10,113 nt of DNA from Chloroflexota bacterium (GTDB lineage Bacteria > Chloroflexota > Anaerolineae > J102), in the NCBI GenBank assembly GCA_003353825.1, contig PIVW01000193.1:1-10113 (forward strand), read 5' to 3'. Below are positions 1-7,377 of this stretch, piece after piece; positions within the stretch are counted from its first letter, which is position 1; each line of letters starts with the position of its first letter. A program made the position numbers and the translations under genes. The notes beneath the pieces were generated by a model. That model had not been told where the DNA came from. It saw only the letters and a program-made list of their open reading frames with translations, and made no database searches.

Positions 1-2620
1 GAGCCTGGCGTACAGGTCGCAAAACTTCTTCCGGAAACCCACCAGCCAGCACCACATTCGCCAGAGTGAGCCGATTGTTGCCCTGATCAAAACCCTTGCG
101 CGCCAATCTCAGCCGTTTTTCCAACATCTCTCGGCCGCTCGGTCCGGCGGGCGCGGGCATCGCCGCTGCACGGTAGACATCCGCTTCGGCCGGGGCCTGG
201 GCCATGGCCGGGGCAAGCATTGCTTCGAATGCCCGGTAGCTCTCGTTCTCCATCAGGAGCAGGGCAGGAGGCGCCATATCGGCGGGCGCGTAATATTCGG
301 CCATTATTTTCTCGACGCCGCCGCGTAACCCGGCCGGATCTTTGTCCACCACTACTAGCGCGCTCGCCTCACCATTGCCAGGTTGTCCGGGCCATTGAGG
401 CGCCGTTCGCACAAGCAGTACCCGGCCGGGATAACGACCCACGAGCAGGTCGGCGAATCCTCGCAGGGTCGGTTTGGGAAGGGGTGGAGTGATTTCCTGC
501 GGTTGGGCATCAGGTTCCACGCTTGGTTCCAGCTCCAGTATGGGCTTCACCTCGGAGGAGGGCTCTAACATCTCGTCCAGTTGTTTCAGCAGGGATTGGC
601 CAGTATCAGCGAAACTGATCTCGCTGGGACCGGCAGCATCGCCAAACACGCCCTGGAATACGTCCCGTTTGCGTGCCAGTGTGTCGAGAATACGCTCTTC
701 GATTGTATTCTGGGCAATGAGGTTGATCACCTGCACTGATTGGGGTTGGCCGTGGCGGTGAGCGCGGGCGATGCGCTGTTCCAGCACCGCCGGATTCCAA
801 GGTAGATCCAGGTTGATGACGAGACTGGCGGCCTGTAGATTTAGGCCCACGCCACCGGCATCAGTGGAGAGAAATATCCGGCAATCAGGGTCCTCGAAGA
901 AGCGCTCCATGAGTTCACCACGTTTGTGGGTAGGCACTTGGCCAGTGAGCTTCACCGCCCCAAGATTCAATCTTGCCAATACCGGTTCGGTCAGATCGAG
1001 CATTTTTGCCCACTGGCTGAAGATAATCGCTTTGTTGCTATTGGGGGCCAGTTCATCTTCCAGGATTTTTGCTAATTCACGCAGCTTGGGAGAAGTACGC
1101 TCTCTATCTTTCTCGCTGAGTTCGGGATCGTGCAAGGCCAAGGCGTTGCTGATCAGCCGCATCTTCACCAATGCCATCAGCATGATATTCGATTCTTTGG
1201 GTGTAAGCGGGCGACGGCGTGAAGTGGCCAGCAGGCGGGCGAGGGTTTGGCGGTACTCATCATAGGCCTGCCACTGTTCACGAGTCATCTCCACAAAGAA
1301 GTTATTATCGGTGCGGGCCGGCAGATCGGTGAGTACTTCGTGGCGTATGCGGCGCATGACATAGGGCGAGATACGGTCCCGCAGCAGGTCGAGGTTTTTG
1401 TAACCCAGCACTTTGTAGGCGCCGCTGCTTTTTTTTTCTAGTTGGAAGTATTGCTCGTTGAACTTCCAAAGAGGCCCAAGGATACGTGGGTCAAGGAACT
1501 GGAAAACGCTGTAGAGTTCGTCCAAACGGTTTTCCAGAGGTGTGCCGGTGAGCACAAAGGCGTAGGGACTGCGCAGTTGTTTGACGGCGTCTGCAGTTTT
1601 GGTGCGCCAGTTCTTGATGCGTTGGGCTTCATCCAAAATAATCAGATCGGGCCGCATGGCTTGCAGTTCGCTTACATCCCGTCGCACCAATTCATAATTA
1701 ATGATATTGAAAAAGGCAGGTTGACGGTAAAGCTGGCGCCGCGCTTTCACATTCCCCTGTATCACCTGCACGGGCAGTGAAGTGAAGCGGCGGATTTCAC
1801 GCGCCCATTGGTGCTTGAGCGAGGCTGGACAGACAACAATTACGCGCTGGATATCGCGCAATTGTTGCAGCAGGCTGGCGGCGGCAATGGCTTGAACTGT
1901 TTTGCCCAGCCCCATATCGTCGGCCAACATCGTACGGCGGCCAAAGGCCAGGTGCATCGCTCCCAGCTCCTGGTAGCCATAGAGTTGAGTCGAGATCACG
2001 TCTAGCGAACGGGCGCCTGACGAAACTTGGTCCATGAACCAGATCTTCTGCCGATCGATGGCATCCAGGTCCTGCAATTGCGACAGGTATTGGTGCACCT
2101 CCTGCGACAGGCTGAGATGGGCGCGTGAACGGGTATGAAGATCGGCGATCTCCTGCAACAAGGCGGTCAGGGCCGGTACGGGCGCGCCGGTGAGGATGCC
2201 TGCGGCGTCGAAATAGCGCAAGAGCACTTCTCGCAGTTTTCCGGTGGCGGGCAAGGGCAATGATACCCGCACCGTGGTGCGTTCCGCTCTGTGTAGGTAG
2301 ATTTGAGTAACTGGCGTCGCTTCAGTAGCGTAGCGATTCCAGGGTTCATCACCCACAGCGTTATGCAAATGTAACAGAGTCCCTTCGATATGCTTGCAGG
2401 TACCGAGTAAGTTGGTCAGGTAATCGGGGCAGGTGCAGCTGTTCAGACGTTCGTTCAGCGAACGAATTTGTACCTGGTAGACGCGCCCGGACAATGAGGT
2501 GATCTCGAACGAGCTGTAGACCGGGTGGCGGCCTTTGTTGGCGACTTTGGCGATCTCTTCCTCCGCCCGCTTGCGCCGTCTTTTGATTTGCACCTGTTCA
2601 GCAGTTGGTTCAACTGACAT
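1..2620 (-). CDS. SWIM zinc-finger SNF2-family ATPase/helicase (3' end outside window)
   Basis: SNF2 enzymes are ATP-driven DNA translocases that move or strip proteins on double-stranded DNA. The frame is open for 873 codons to the left edge. A SWIM finger (CxC-x10-CxH) sits at C62, C64, C75 and H77 and probably binds DNA or protein. The N-lobe has Walker A DMGLGKT with K240, a DEAQ box at 330-333 and LTGTPLEN at 357-364. The C-lobe has IIFSQW near 532-537, STDAGGVGLNLQ at 585-596 and the arginine-finger motif QRIARAHRHGQ at 615-625. A Pro/Glu-rich linker (about 684-718) leads to an unrecognised C-terminal region of at least 155 residues. The start is ATG at 2620, with a strong Shine-Dalgarno (AAGAGGAG, 2629-2636 on the complement) 8 bases upstream. 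It lies downstream of a broken nucleotidyltransferase gene on the same strand. The cellular role (repair, chromosome maintenance or defence) cannot be decided from this window. Confidence 0.93.
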   Translation of the reverse strand, partial: MSVEPTAEQVQIKRRRKRAEEEIAKVANKGRHPVYSSFEITSLSGRVYQVQIRSLNERLNSCTCPDYLTNLLGTCKHIEGTLLHLHNAVGDEPWNRYATEATPVTQIYLHRAERTTVRVSLPLPATGKLREVLLRYFDAAGILTGAPVPALTALLQEIADLHTRSRAHLSLSQEVHQYLSQLQDLDAIDRQKIWFMDQVSSGARSLDVISTQLYGYQELGAMHLAFGRRTMLADDMGLGKTVQAIAAASLLQQLRDIQRVIVVCPASLKHQWAREIRRFTSLPVQVIQGNVKARRQLYRQPAFFNIINYELVRRDVSELQAMRPDLIILDEAQRIKNWRTKTADAVKQLRSPYAFVLTGTPLENRLDELYSVFQFLDPRILGPLWKFNEQYFQLEKKSSGAYKVLGYKNLDLLRDRISPYVMRRIRHEVLTDLPARTDNNFFVEMTREQWQAYDEYRQTLARLLATSRRRPLTPKESNIMLMALVKMRLISNALALHDPELSEKDRERTSPKLRELAKILEDELAPNSNKAIIFSQWAKMLDLTEPVLARLNLGAVKLTGQVPTHKRGELMERFFEDPDCRIFLSTDAGGVGLNLQAASLVINLDLPWNPAVLEQRIARAHRHGQPQSVQVINLIAQNTIEERILDTLARKRDVFQGVFGDAAGPSEISFADTGQSLLKQLDEMLEPSSEVKPILELEPSVEPDAQPQEITPPLPKPTLRGFADLLVGRYPGRVLLVRTAPQWPGQPGNGEASALVVVDKDPAGLRGGVEKIMAEYYAPADMAPPALLLMENESYRAFEAMLAPAMAQAPAEADVYRAAAMPAPAGPSGREMLEKRLRLARKGFDQGNNRLTLANVVLAGGFPEEVLRPVRQA

Positions 2621-2628
2621 GCGTCGTG

Positions 2629-2636
2629 CTCCTCTT
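2629..2636 (-). promoter_or_regulatory. Shine-Dalgarno of the SNF2 gene
   Basis: On the complement the sequence AAGAGGAG lies 8 bases before the ATG at 2620. This is the strongest ribosome binding site on the minus strand here and fixes the start of the SNF2 gene. No other in-frame start with comparable spacing is seen. Confidence 0.7.
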
Positions 2637-2685
2637 TGATCTATAAAAATGTGGAATGGTTACTGACTTCGTGCCCTGAAAATCG

Positions 2686-2978
2686 TTAAAGTTCGCTGAT
2701 TCTGACCTGCAACTCATGCCACGTATCTGTTATGCCAAGCTGCCGCGCCCAACCATCGATATATTCCAGGTCAAGCGCTTCGCCCTGGCTGAGGACGATA
2801 CTGGCGATGTCACGGATGTGTTTGGGTTGCTGGCTAATGGCGAAGTGGTGGTCCTTGCTTCTCCCCAGGCTGCGAGGGCCACAGCTCCTCCAATCAAACA
2901 GGTGATTTCTGCGTTCTCGAGGGCATCGAGCACGAGACGTGCGAAAGCGCTGAATGTGACCTGTTCAGAATCTGACAT
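2686..2978 (-). pseudogene. Nucleotidyltransferase (MNT/AbiEii-like) remnant, core deleted and frameshifted
   Basis: The first about 44 residues (from ATG 2978) carry CLIGGAVALAAWGEARTT, the usual N-terminal helix and glycine turn of small MNT/AbiEii-like nucleotidyltransferases. These proteins normally continue with a D-x-D metal-binding motif. Here that frame degenerates into a Ser/Thr-rich string after about 2850. A second frame takes over at about 2850 and reads to TAA at 2686-2688. It includes KHIRDIASIVLSQGEALDL and EYIDGWARQLG, which look like the C-terminal end of the same family. The catalytic middle, perhaps 60-100 residues, is therefore gone and the two ends are out of frame. The ATG lies inside the end of the upstream small gene (2965-3231), so the two were probably translationally coupled. 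Family assignment is from pattern memory. The loss of frame is directly visible. Confidence 0.75.
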
Positions 2979-3231
2979 GCTGGGTCCTTACAATACGCAG
3001 CGATTCAATCTCGTCAAGTTCAGGTCGTCGTTTGCGAAGGCGACAGGCAGCGATGTTTTCTACGAGTTCGATCATCGATAGCATTTGCGCAAACCGCTGT
3101 GCAGGTGTTAGCCACCGCGATAAATCAATTTGAGCAGGATCGACTTCGGCCACAGCACCGGCGATGAGAGCAGAGGATGATACGTGAAGTACGGATTCTC
3201 TATTGGTTTGAGATGAAATCACATCTGTCAT
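2965..3231 (-). CDS. Small conserved protein, partner of the broken nucleotidyltransferase
   Basis: This 88-residue protein has a variable N-terminus, then LTPAQRFAQMLSMIELVENI and a basic stretch RLRKRRPELDEIESLRIVR. Small proteins with such an Arg-rich R-x-R-x-P-E-L-x-E-x-E-ALRIV tail commonly precede MNT-type nucleotidyltransferases, and the 14-base overlap with the next gene fits that pairing. No membrane segment or signal peptide is visible. The start is uncertain: ATG at 3231 is chosen, but an in-frame GTG at 3243 would add MGVP, and neither has a good Shine-Dalgarno. The frame is intact although its partner is destroyed, so this may be an orphan half of a two-gene (possibly toxin-antitoxin-like) unit. 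Molecular function is unknown. Confidence 0.65.
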   Translation of the reverse strand: MTDVISSQTNRESVLHVSSSALIAGAVAEVDPAQIDLSRWLTPAQRFAQMLSMIELVENIAACRLRKRRPELDEIESLRIVRTQHVRF

Positions 3232-3273
3232 AGGAACACCCACAGCAGAGGGCTACTTACGCGTACGGTAATG

Positions 3274-3296
3274 ATAATATGGACACAGTATCCATA
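3274..3296. promoter_or_regulatory. Candidate minus-strand -10 with overlapping operator-like inverted repeat
   Basis: On the complement TATTAT (3274-3279) resembles a -10 hexamer for the small gene starting at 3231. No convincing -35 lies 16-18 bases upstream. Overlapping it, TATGGA (3278-3283) and TCCATA (3291-3296) form a perfect 6-bp inverted repeat around a 7-base spacer, the size of a typical dimeric repressor site. Placement over a possible promoter in a divergent intergenic region is the only support. Confidence 0.25.
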
Positions 3297-3370
3297 GCTA
3301 TTATTGCGGATACAACATGCGACGGCAAATCAAACACAGGTTCATCGCCTACTCTGTTCGCGTCCTTTGT

Positions 3371-3378
3371 GCTAGAAT
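3371..3378 (+). promoter_or_regulatory. Candidate extended -10 promoter of proS
   Basis: TGCTAGAAT (3370-3378) matches an extended -10 element (TGn followed by a 5/6 match to TATAAT). A good -35 hexamer is not seen at 17-18 bases, which extended -10 promoters tolerate. It would give a leader of about 120 bases before proS. This is the best candidate in the 265-base divergent region 3244-3508, which otherwise holds no gene. Confidence 0.35.
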
Positions 3379-3405
3379 CCCACCTAATGCAATTTATTTT
3401 ACCAT

Positions 3406-3475
3406 GTGATTGGTGAATTTATCATCCTCCCTCGTGAAACACTTGTACCTCCAGGCAAAATCATCACCAAATCAC
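3406..3475 (+). other. Long-range inverted repeat in the proS leader
   Basis: GTGATTGGTGA (3406-3416) can pair with TCACCAAATCAC (3464-3475) with a single bulged base, enclosing a loop of about 47 bases just ahead of the proS ribosome binding site. This would form a stem in the transcript. No T-box consensus or known riboswitch core is visible, so a regulatory role is only a possibility. Confidence 0.25.
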
Positions 3476-3495
3476 GATTTATGATTCATAATTCC

Positions 3496-3500
3496 AGAGG
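3496..3500 (+). promoter_or_regulatory. Shine-Dalgarno of proS
   Basis: AGAGG lies 8 bases before ATG 3509. The protein also begins with MRMSxLF, the common ProRS N-terminus, so this site and the family pattern agree on the start. Confidence 0.6.
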
Positions 3501-3508
3501 TTATCCCG

Positions 3509-5272
3509 ATGCGAATGAGTCACCTTTTCGCCCAGACGCTGCGTGAAGCACCGGCCGAGGCGGAATTAACCAGCCATAAACTCCTGTTGCGTGCAGGATT
3601 CATCCGCCAGCTTGGCTCCGGCATTTTCAGTTATCTGCCCCTGGCAAAGCGTTCGCTGACTAAAATCGAAGACATTATGCGCGAGGAGATGAACGCCATT
3701 GGTGGTCAAGAAATGACCATGCCGGTCGTGCATCCTGCCGAAAACTGGAAGGAAACCGGGCGCTGGTATGGGGTTGGCTCCGAAATGGGGCGCTTCAAGG
3801 ATGCCGGTGGCCGTGATATGGTGCTGGCCATGACGCACGAAGAAGTTGTGACCGATCTGGTACGGAATGTCATCCATTCCTACCGCCAACTTCCGGCCAT
3901 GGTCTATCATATCCAGACCAAATGGCGTGATGAAGTACGCTCGCGCGGAGGTCTCATCCGTGTACGTGAATTCACCATGAAAGATAGCTACACTCTGGAT
4001 GCCGATTGGGAAGGTTTGGATGCACAGTACCGGGACCATTATCGATCCTATTTCAAGATATTCAGTCGCTGCGCGCTGCCAACCATTGCCGTGGAATCAG
4101 ATGTAGGCATGATGGGGGGAAAACAAGCCCACGAATTTATGTATCTGACGCCAATTGGCGAGGACACCTTGGTTCTATGTGATAACTGTGGCTATACGGC
4201 CAACCGTCAGGTAGCGACATTCCAGAAATCAGCCGTTGTCGAAGATGAGGAGATGTTGGCGTTGGAAAAAGTGGAGACGCCTGCTGTCAATACCATCGCC
4301 GCCCTGGCTGAATTCCTGGACATCCCTGAAACGCAGACTGCAAAAGCGGTGTTCATGGTTGCAACAATCTCGGAAGACGAACAGGATGTCGAGAAATTCA
4401 TCTTCGCCGTGGTTCGTGGCGACATGGAACTTAACGAAACCAAGCTCACCAATGCCGTAGGAGCGAAAGCCCTGCGCCCCGCTATAGAGGATGAGATCCG
4501 GGCTATTGGTGCTTCACCCGGCTATGGTTCTCCAGTTGGCGTCAAACAAGGCACCCTGATCGTAGTCGATGATCTGATCCAGGCCGTGCCTAATCTTGTG
4601 GCCGGCGCTAACGAAGATGGATACCATCTGCTCAATGTGAATTACGGCCGAGATTACACGGCTGAGATAGTTACCGATATCGTGTCTGTTGAAGATGGAT
4701 ATGCTTGTTCGGTCTGCGGCCAACCGCTACGCACATCCCGTGGTGTCGAGGTGGGTAATATCTTTAAATTGGGCACACGCTATAGCGCCGACATGAACGC
4801 CACATTCCTCGACAAAAATGGCAAGGCCCAGCCTGTGATCATGGGCTCGTACGGCATCGGCAGCGGTCGGCTACTCGCTTGCGTGGCAGAGGAATATAAC
4901 GACGACTACGGCTTGATCTGGCCTATATCGATCGCACCTTATCAGGTGCACGTGGTCGCACTTAAAGGCGGATTCGAATTCGCCGAAGCCATGGTGGCGG
5001 ATCTGGAAGCGGCTGGTGTGGAAGTGCTCTACGATGACCGGAACCTTGCACCTGGTGTGAAGTTCAACGACGCCGATCTCATTGGCGTTCCCCTGCGTGT
5101 CACGGTGGGGGGCCGTTCCCTAAAAAAGGGTGGCGTCGAACTCAAACGTCGTTCCGAAAAAGAGCGAGATCTGGTGCCAACCGCCGAGATCGTCGAGCGT
5201 GTTCGTAGTGAGATCGCTGCCTTGCAGGCCGAAGTTGCTGCTGGTGTTGTAGTAGTTGAGTTGCCAGAATAG
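3509..5272 (+). CDS. proS: Proline-tRNA ligase, bacterial type with editing insertion
   Basis: ProRS charges tRNA-Pro with proline in the cytoplasm and clears mischarged alanine. The 587-residue protein has the usual bacterial length and layout. The class II core starts at once (FAQTLREAPAEAE, then RAGFIRQLGSGIFSYLP at 28-44). Motif 2 is TKWRDEVRSRGGLIRVREF at 137-155. The editing (INS/YbaK-like) insertion spans about 224-408 and includes a lysine at 279 in TAKAVFM, matching the editing lysine of E. coli ProRS. Motif 3, GSYGIGSGR, is at 446-454, and the anticodon-binding domain spans about 475-570 with APGVKFNDADLIGVPLR. CDNC (224-227) and CSVC (400-403) flank the insertion, as in many bacterial ProRS. 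The start is ATG 3509, with AGAGG 8 bases upstream. The frame is fully intact and ends in TAG. The next gene begins 14 bases later on the same strand. Confidence 0.98.
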   Translation: MRMSHLFAQTLREAPAEAELTSHKLLLRAGFIRQLGSGIFSYLPLAKRSLTKIEDIMREEMNAIGGQEMTMPVVHPAENWKETGRWYGVGSEMGRFKDAGGRDMVLAMTHEEVVTDLVRNVIHSYRQLPAMVYHIQTKWRDEVRSRGGLIRVREFTMKDSYTLDADWEGLDAQYRDHYRSYFKIFSRCALPTIAVESDVGMMGGKQAHEFMYLTPIGEDTLVLCDNCGYTANRQVATFQKSAVVEDEEMLALEKVETPAVNTIAALAEFLDIPETQTAKAVFMVATISEDEQDVEKFIFAVVRGDMELNETKLTNAVGAKALRPAIEDEIRAIGASPGYGSPVGVKQGTLIVVDDLIQAVPNLVAGANEDGYHLLNVNYGRDYTAEIVTDIVSVEDGYACSVCGQPLRTSRGVEVGNIFKLGTRYSADMNATFLDKNGKAQPVIMGSYGIGSGRLLACVAEEYNDDYGLIWPISIAPYQVHVVALKGGFEFAEAMVADLEAAGVEVLYDDRNLAPGVKFNDADLIGVPLRVTVGGRSLKKGGVELKRRSEKERDLVPTAEIVERVRSEIAALQAEVAAGVVVVELPE

Positions 5273-5286
5273 CTAATATCTAGCGG

Positions 5287-5559
5287 ATGAACTTTGAGAT
5301 TGTCAGCGATATGTCGACCAATACCTCGAAATTCTCGACCACAAATGAGACTCAATTTGCCATCTGCGTACAGAATGCAGATTATTCTGCGTCATTGGAA
5401 TTGCACAGGATATATCAAGTAGTACCCGATGCCGACGCAGTTGAGAATGAGGATATTCGCATCATCGATGAGAGTGGCGAAGATTATCTCTATCCCCTAG
5501 ACTACTTCATTCTGATTGAACTATCGCTTGAGAAAAAGCGCCTTTTAAACAAGTCATAG
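5287..5559 (+). CDS. Conserved small acidic protein (EDYLYP motif), function unknown
   Basis: The 90-residue product is acidic. After a polar N-terminus, the conserved-looking part begins near residue 22: FAICVQNADYSASLELHRIYQ, then VVPDADAVENEDIRIIDESG, EDYLYPLDYF and a short C-terminal helix. Proteins with the layout 'hydrophobic strand, N-x-x-Y-x-A-S-L-E-L, P-D-x-x-A, R-I-I-D-E-S-G-E-D-Y-L-Y-P' are recurrent hypothetical proteins in Chloroflexota and cyanobacteria as I remember them. The fold is likely a small beta-barrel, which is inference. No signal peptide or membrane segment is seen. The start is uncertain: ATG 5287 has no good Shine-Dalgarno, and ATG 5311 (residue 9) is a possible alternative still upstream of the conserved part. 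It lies 14 bases after proS and may be cotranscribed. It is intact, unlike the three genes after it. Confidence 0.75.
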   Translation: MNFEIVSDMSTNTSKFSTTNETQFAICVQNADYSASLELHRIYQVVPDADAVENEDIRIIDESGEDYLYPLDYFILIELSLEKKRLLNKS

Positions 5560-5575
5560 GCTCAGAATCTCAAGC

Positions 5576-5842
5576 GTGCAGCTTAGGGCTCCCTCACGTC
5601 TGACAGGTTTGCGGCCAACCCTTGGACGCTTGTGGCTTCTGCTGCAATGGCCATTACTAAGCAGGCACTATCGCAGACTAGCCGTCGAGCCTATCGGCGA
5701 ACTCTCGTTAGTCATCTTGCCCGACATCTTTAACGCCCTCCTTTTTCGGGGCGGCGATTTGCTCGCCCGCACGTTGGCGACGCATCCCTCTATCACGCTG
5801 ATGGAAAATCTCTACCCATATCGTTCAAGAGGTCAGAGGTGA
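5576..5842 (+). pseudogene. Truncated N-terminal fragment of a class I methyltransferase-like gene
   Basis: The 88-codon frame from GTG 5576 contains GELSLVILPDIFNALLFRGG followed by DLLARTLATHP. This resembles the N-terminal block of HemK-like SAM-dependent methyltransferases, where 'LPGVFNPxLFRTGExLAxxL' precedes the glycine-rich SAM motif. No DxGTGSG motif or NPPY motif follows in any frame; the sequence ends after MENLYPYRSRGQR. The tail could be the original C-terminus joined by an internal deletion, since such proteins often end near a Y-R-x-R segment. Its TGA (5840-5842) overlaps the GTG start of the next gene as GTGA, an operon-style junction, which supports the idea that the two ends survive and the middle was lost. 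It could alternatively be a chance short gene, but its family pattern and broken neighbours make that less likely. Confidence 0.55.
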
Positions 5843-7377
5843 GGAACGCGAAGTCCGCCAATGTGGCATTGAAATATGGTAGAGCCAGTAAGATCAGATT
5901 CGGTCCTTTTATGACCGCCACCCTGCTCTTTTTGTTGGCGCTTCTGCTTCGCCTTATCGTCGTACGTTGGTGGGATTTCGATGGCCTTTACGGTTAAGAT
6001 CCCTTTGCATATTATCAGCAGGCTGTTGCCATATCTCAGAGCTTGGGCGGTGGTCCTTCTCCACCCAGTTTTTTCTGGCCCAACCGATATCCGTTGCTGT
6101 CTGCACTGTTCATGATGGTCTTAGGGCAGACTGCCAATGCTGCCCAATGGCAAACCTGATAGCAGGTGCTGCGTTAGCGCCACTTGCCTATGCGCTCGCA
6201 CGTTCCCTTTTTCCTGTTGGTGGGCATGGTGCTGGTATCATCGCCGGATTGACGATTGCTATAGCCGGGCAACCACTTCTGTCGTCGGTTGTTGTCATGG
6301 CCGACATCAGCGGGCTGTTTTGGGTAAACCCTTCCCTACTGACACTGATTCAAGCTACCAGGCGACCTCGTCTTATGCTTGGCTTTTTGCAGCCGGTCTC
6401 TGCTTTGGTCTGGCGGTAGCTACGCGCTGGGCTTACGCCCTCGTTGCCCCCGCTTTCGCAGCTTACATGATCCGTCAAATACGTTTGCGTCGCCTGAGCG
6501 CCAGACATGCCATCGTACCGGTCGTTGGGGGACTGTTAATCTTCTTGCCTCAACTGTGGTTGAGCTTGGACAAACCGGAGGGATTGCTTCATCCCTGGCT
6601 AGTAAGTTGGAGTCTGGATAATTTCTTTCGGCGCCAGTTCGAAACGCTCGACGGCCTGGCCACCTACACACTGCCGATCGGGCTCTTTTTCTCCAACCAG
6701 CCGGCCATCCCGCCTACCTTTTCCCTTTGTTGGGGCTGGCCAGTCTGTGGGGTTGCTGGCAACTGTGGCGCCGAAGCCTGTGGGACGCCCAAATTCTCTT
6801 GATCGGTTGGGCTGGTGTACTCTATCTTTTTCTGGCGGGCATCCCCTACCAGAATTTTCTTTTTGGGTTGGTGATATCGATGCCGGTCATCCTTTTGGCC
6901 GGTTTCGGAATAAGCCAGCTTTGGCAATCCAAGAGCGTGGCAGTCCGTGTCTTGACTGGGACTTTGGTCGTAGTCTCGCTTGTGGGGATGCTATTGTGGT
7001 CTTACCGTTTAATCGATCCCTTCCTTCGGGTTCAGAATCACAGTAAGGTCGTCGCACAAGAGGTTGAGTCAGCACTGGCGCCTGAAGCCACACTCCTGGC
7101 CTTTGGCCTAACGCTGACGTTGCAACACTATACCGATTTGGATGTGAAAGAACTCTTTTATTTGGATCCTGCGGCATTACAAGAGCAAGTTGGCGAAGGG
7201 GCGACATTTTTTCTATTGTTAGATCCTGGCAATGTAAGGGAACAATGGATAGGTCGGACCCCTGAGACCAATTTTGCCTGGTTGCAGGAAAACGGTTGTA
7301 CGACCGAAATTCTGCAACTTGCGCCCTACACGCTTTTCCAGGTGACTCCACCAATCCTGAATGGCGGGAATTGCTGA
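5839..7377 (+). pseudogene. GT-C (GT39/ArnT-like) membrane glycosyltransferase, broken by one stop and three -1 frameshifts
   Basis: Read across frames, this is a multi-pass membrane glycosyltransferase that would use polyprenyl-linked sugars. The start is GTG 5839. The first membrane helix (from ATG 5911, TLLFLLALLLRLIVV) is followed by the lumenal-type loop WWDFDGLYG-x-DPFAYYQQA, where x is a TAA (5995-5997) in place of a probable CAA. One base is missing near 6150 (QW then ANLIAGAALAPLAYALAR resumes), another between about 6360 and 6385 (before YAWLFAAGLCFGLAVATRW), and a third near 6700 (FFSNQP then HPAYLFPLLGLASLWG). The last piece, about 6706-7377, is open and ends with membrane helices and a soluble tail. 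Adding back three bases gives a length divisible by 3 and a protein of 513 residues, normal for the family. The stop overlaps the next gene (TGATG). Functional product is very unlikely. Confidence 0.85.

Noticed and set aside
771..1265. Plus-strand open frame of 164 codons
   Set aside because: It lies antisense to the helicase C-lobe, whose motifs V and VI are clear; Ser/Arg-rich composition without family pattern.
2716..3081. Plus-strand open frame of 121 codons
   Set aside because: It is antisense to the nucleotidyltransferase remnant and the small partner gene, and has no recognisable pattern.
3379..3508. T-box leader controlling proS
   Set aside because: No T-box consensus of the AGGGTGGnACCGCG type and no antiterminator/terminator pair are visible.
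3566..4039. Minus-strand open frame of 157 codons inside proS
   Set aside because: It is antisense to the catalytic core of an intact proS; its openness follows from the codon use of proS.
6887..7354. Minus-strand open frame of 155 codons
   Set aside because: It is antisense to the readable last segment of the GT-C pseudogene and has no family pattern.
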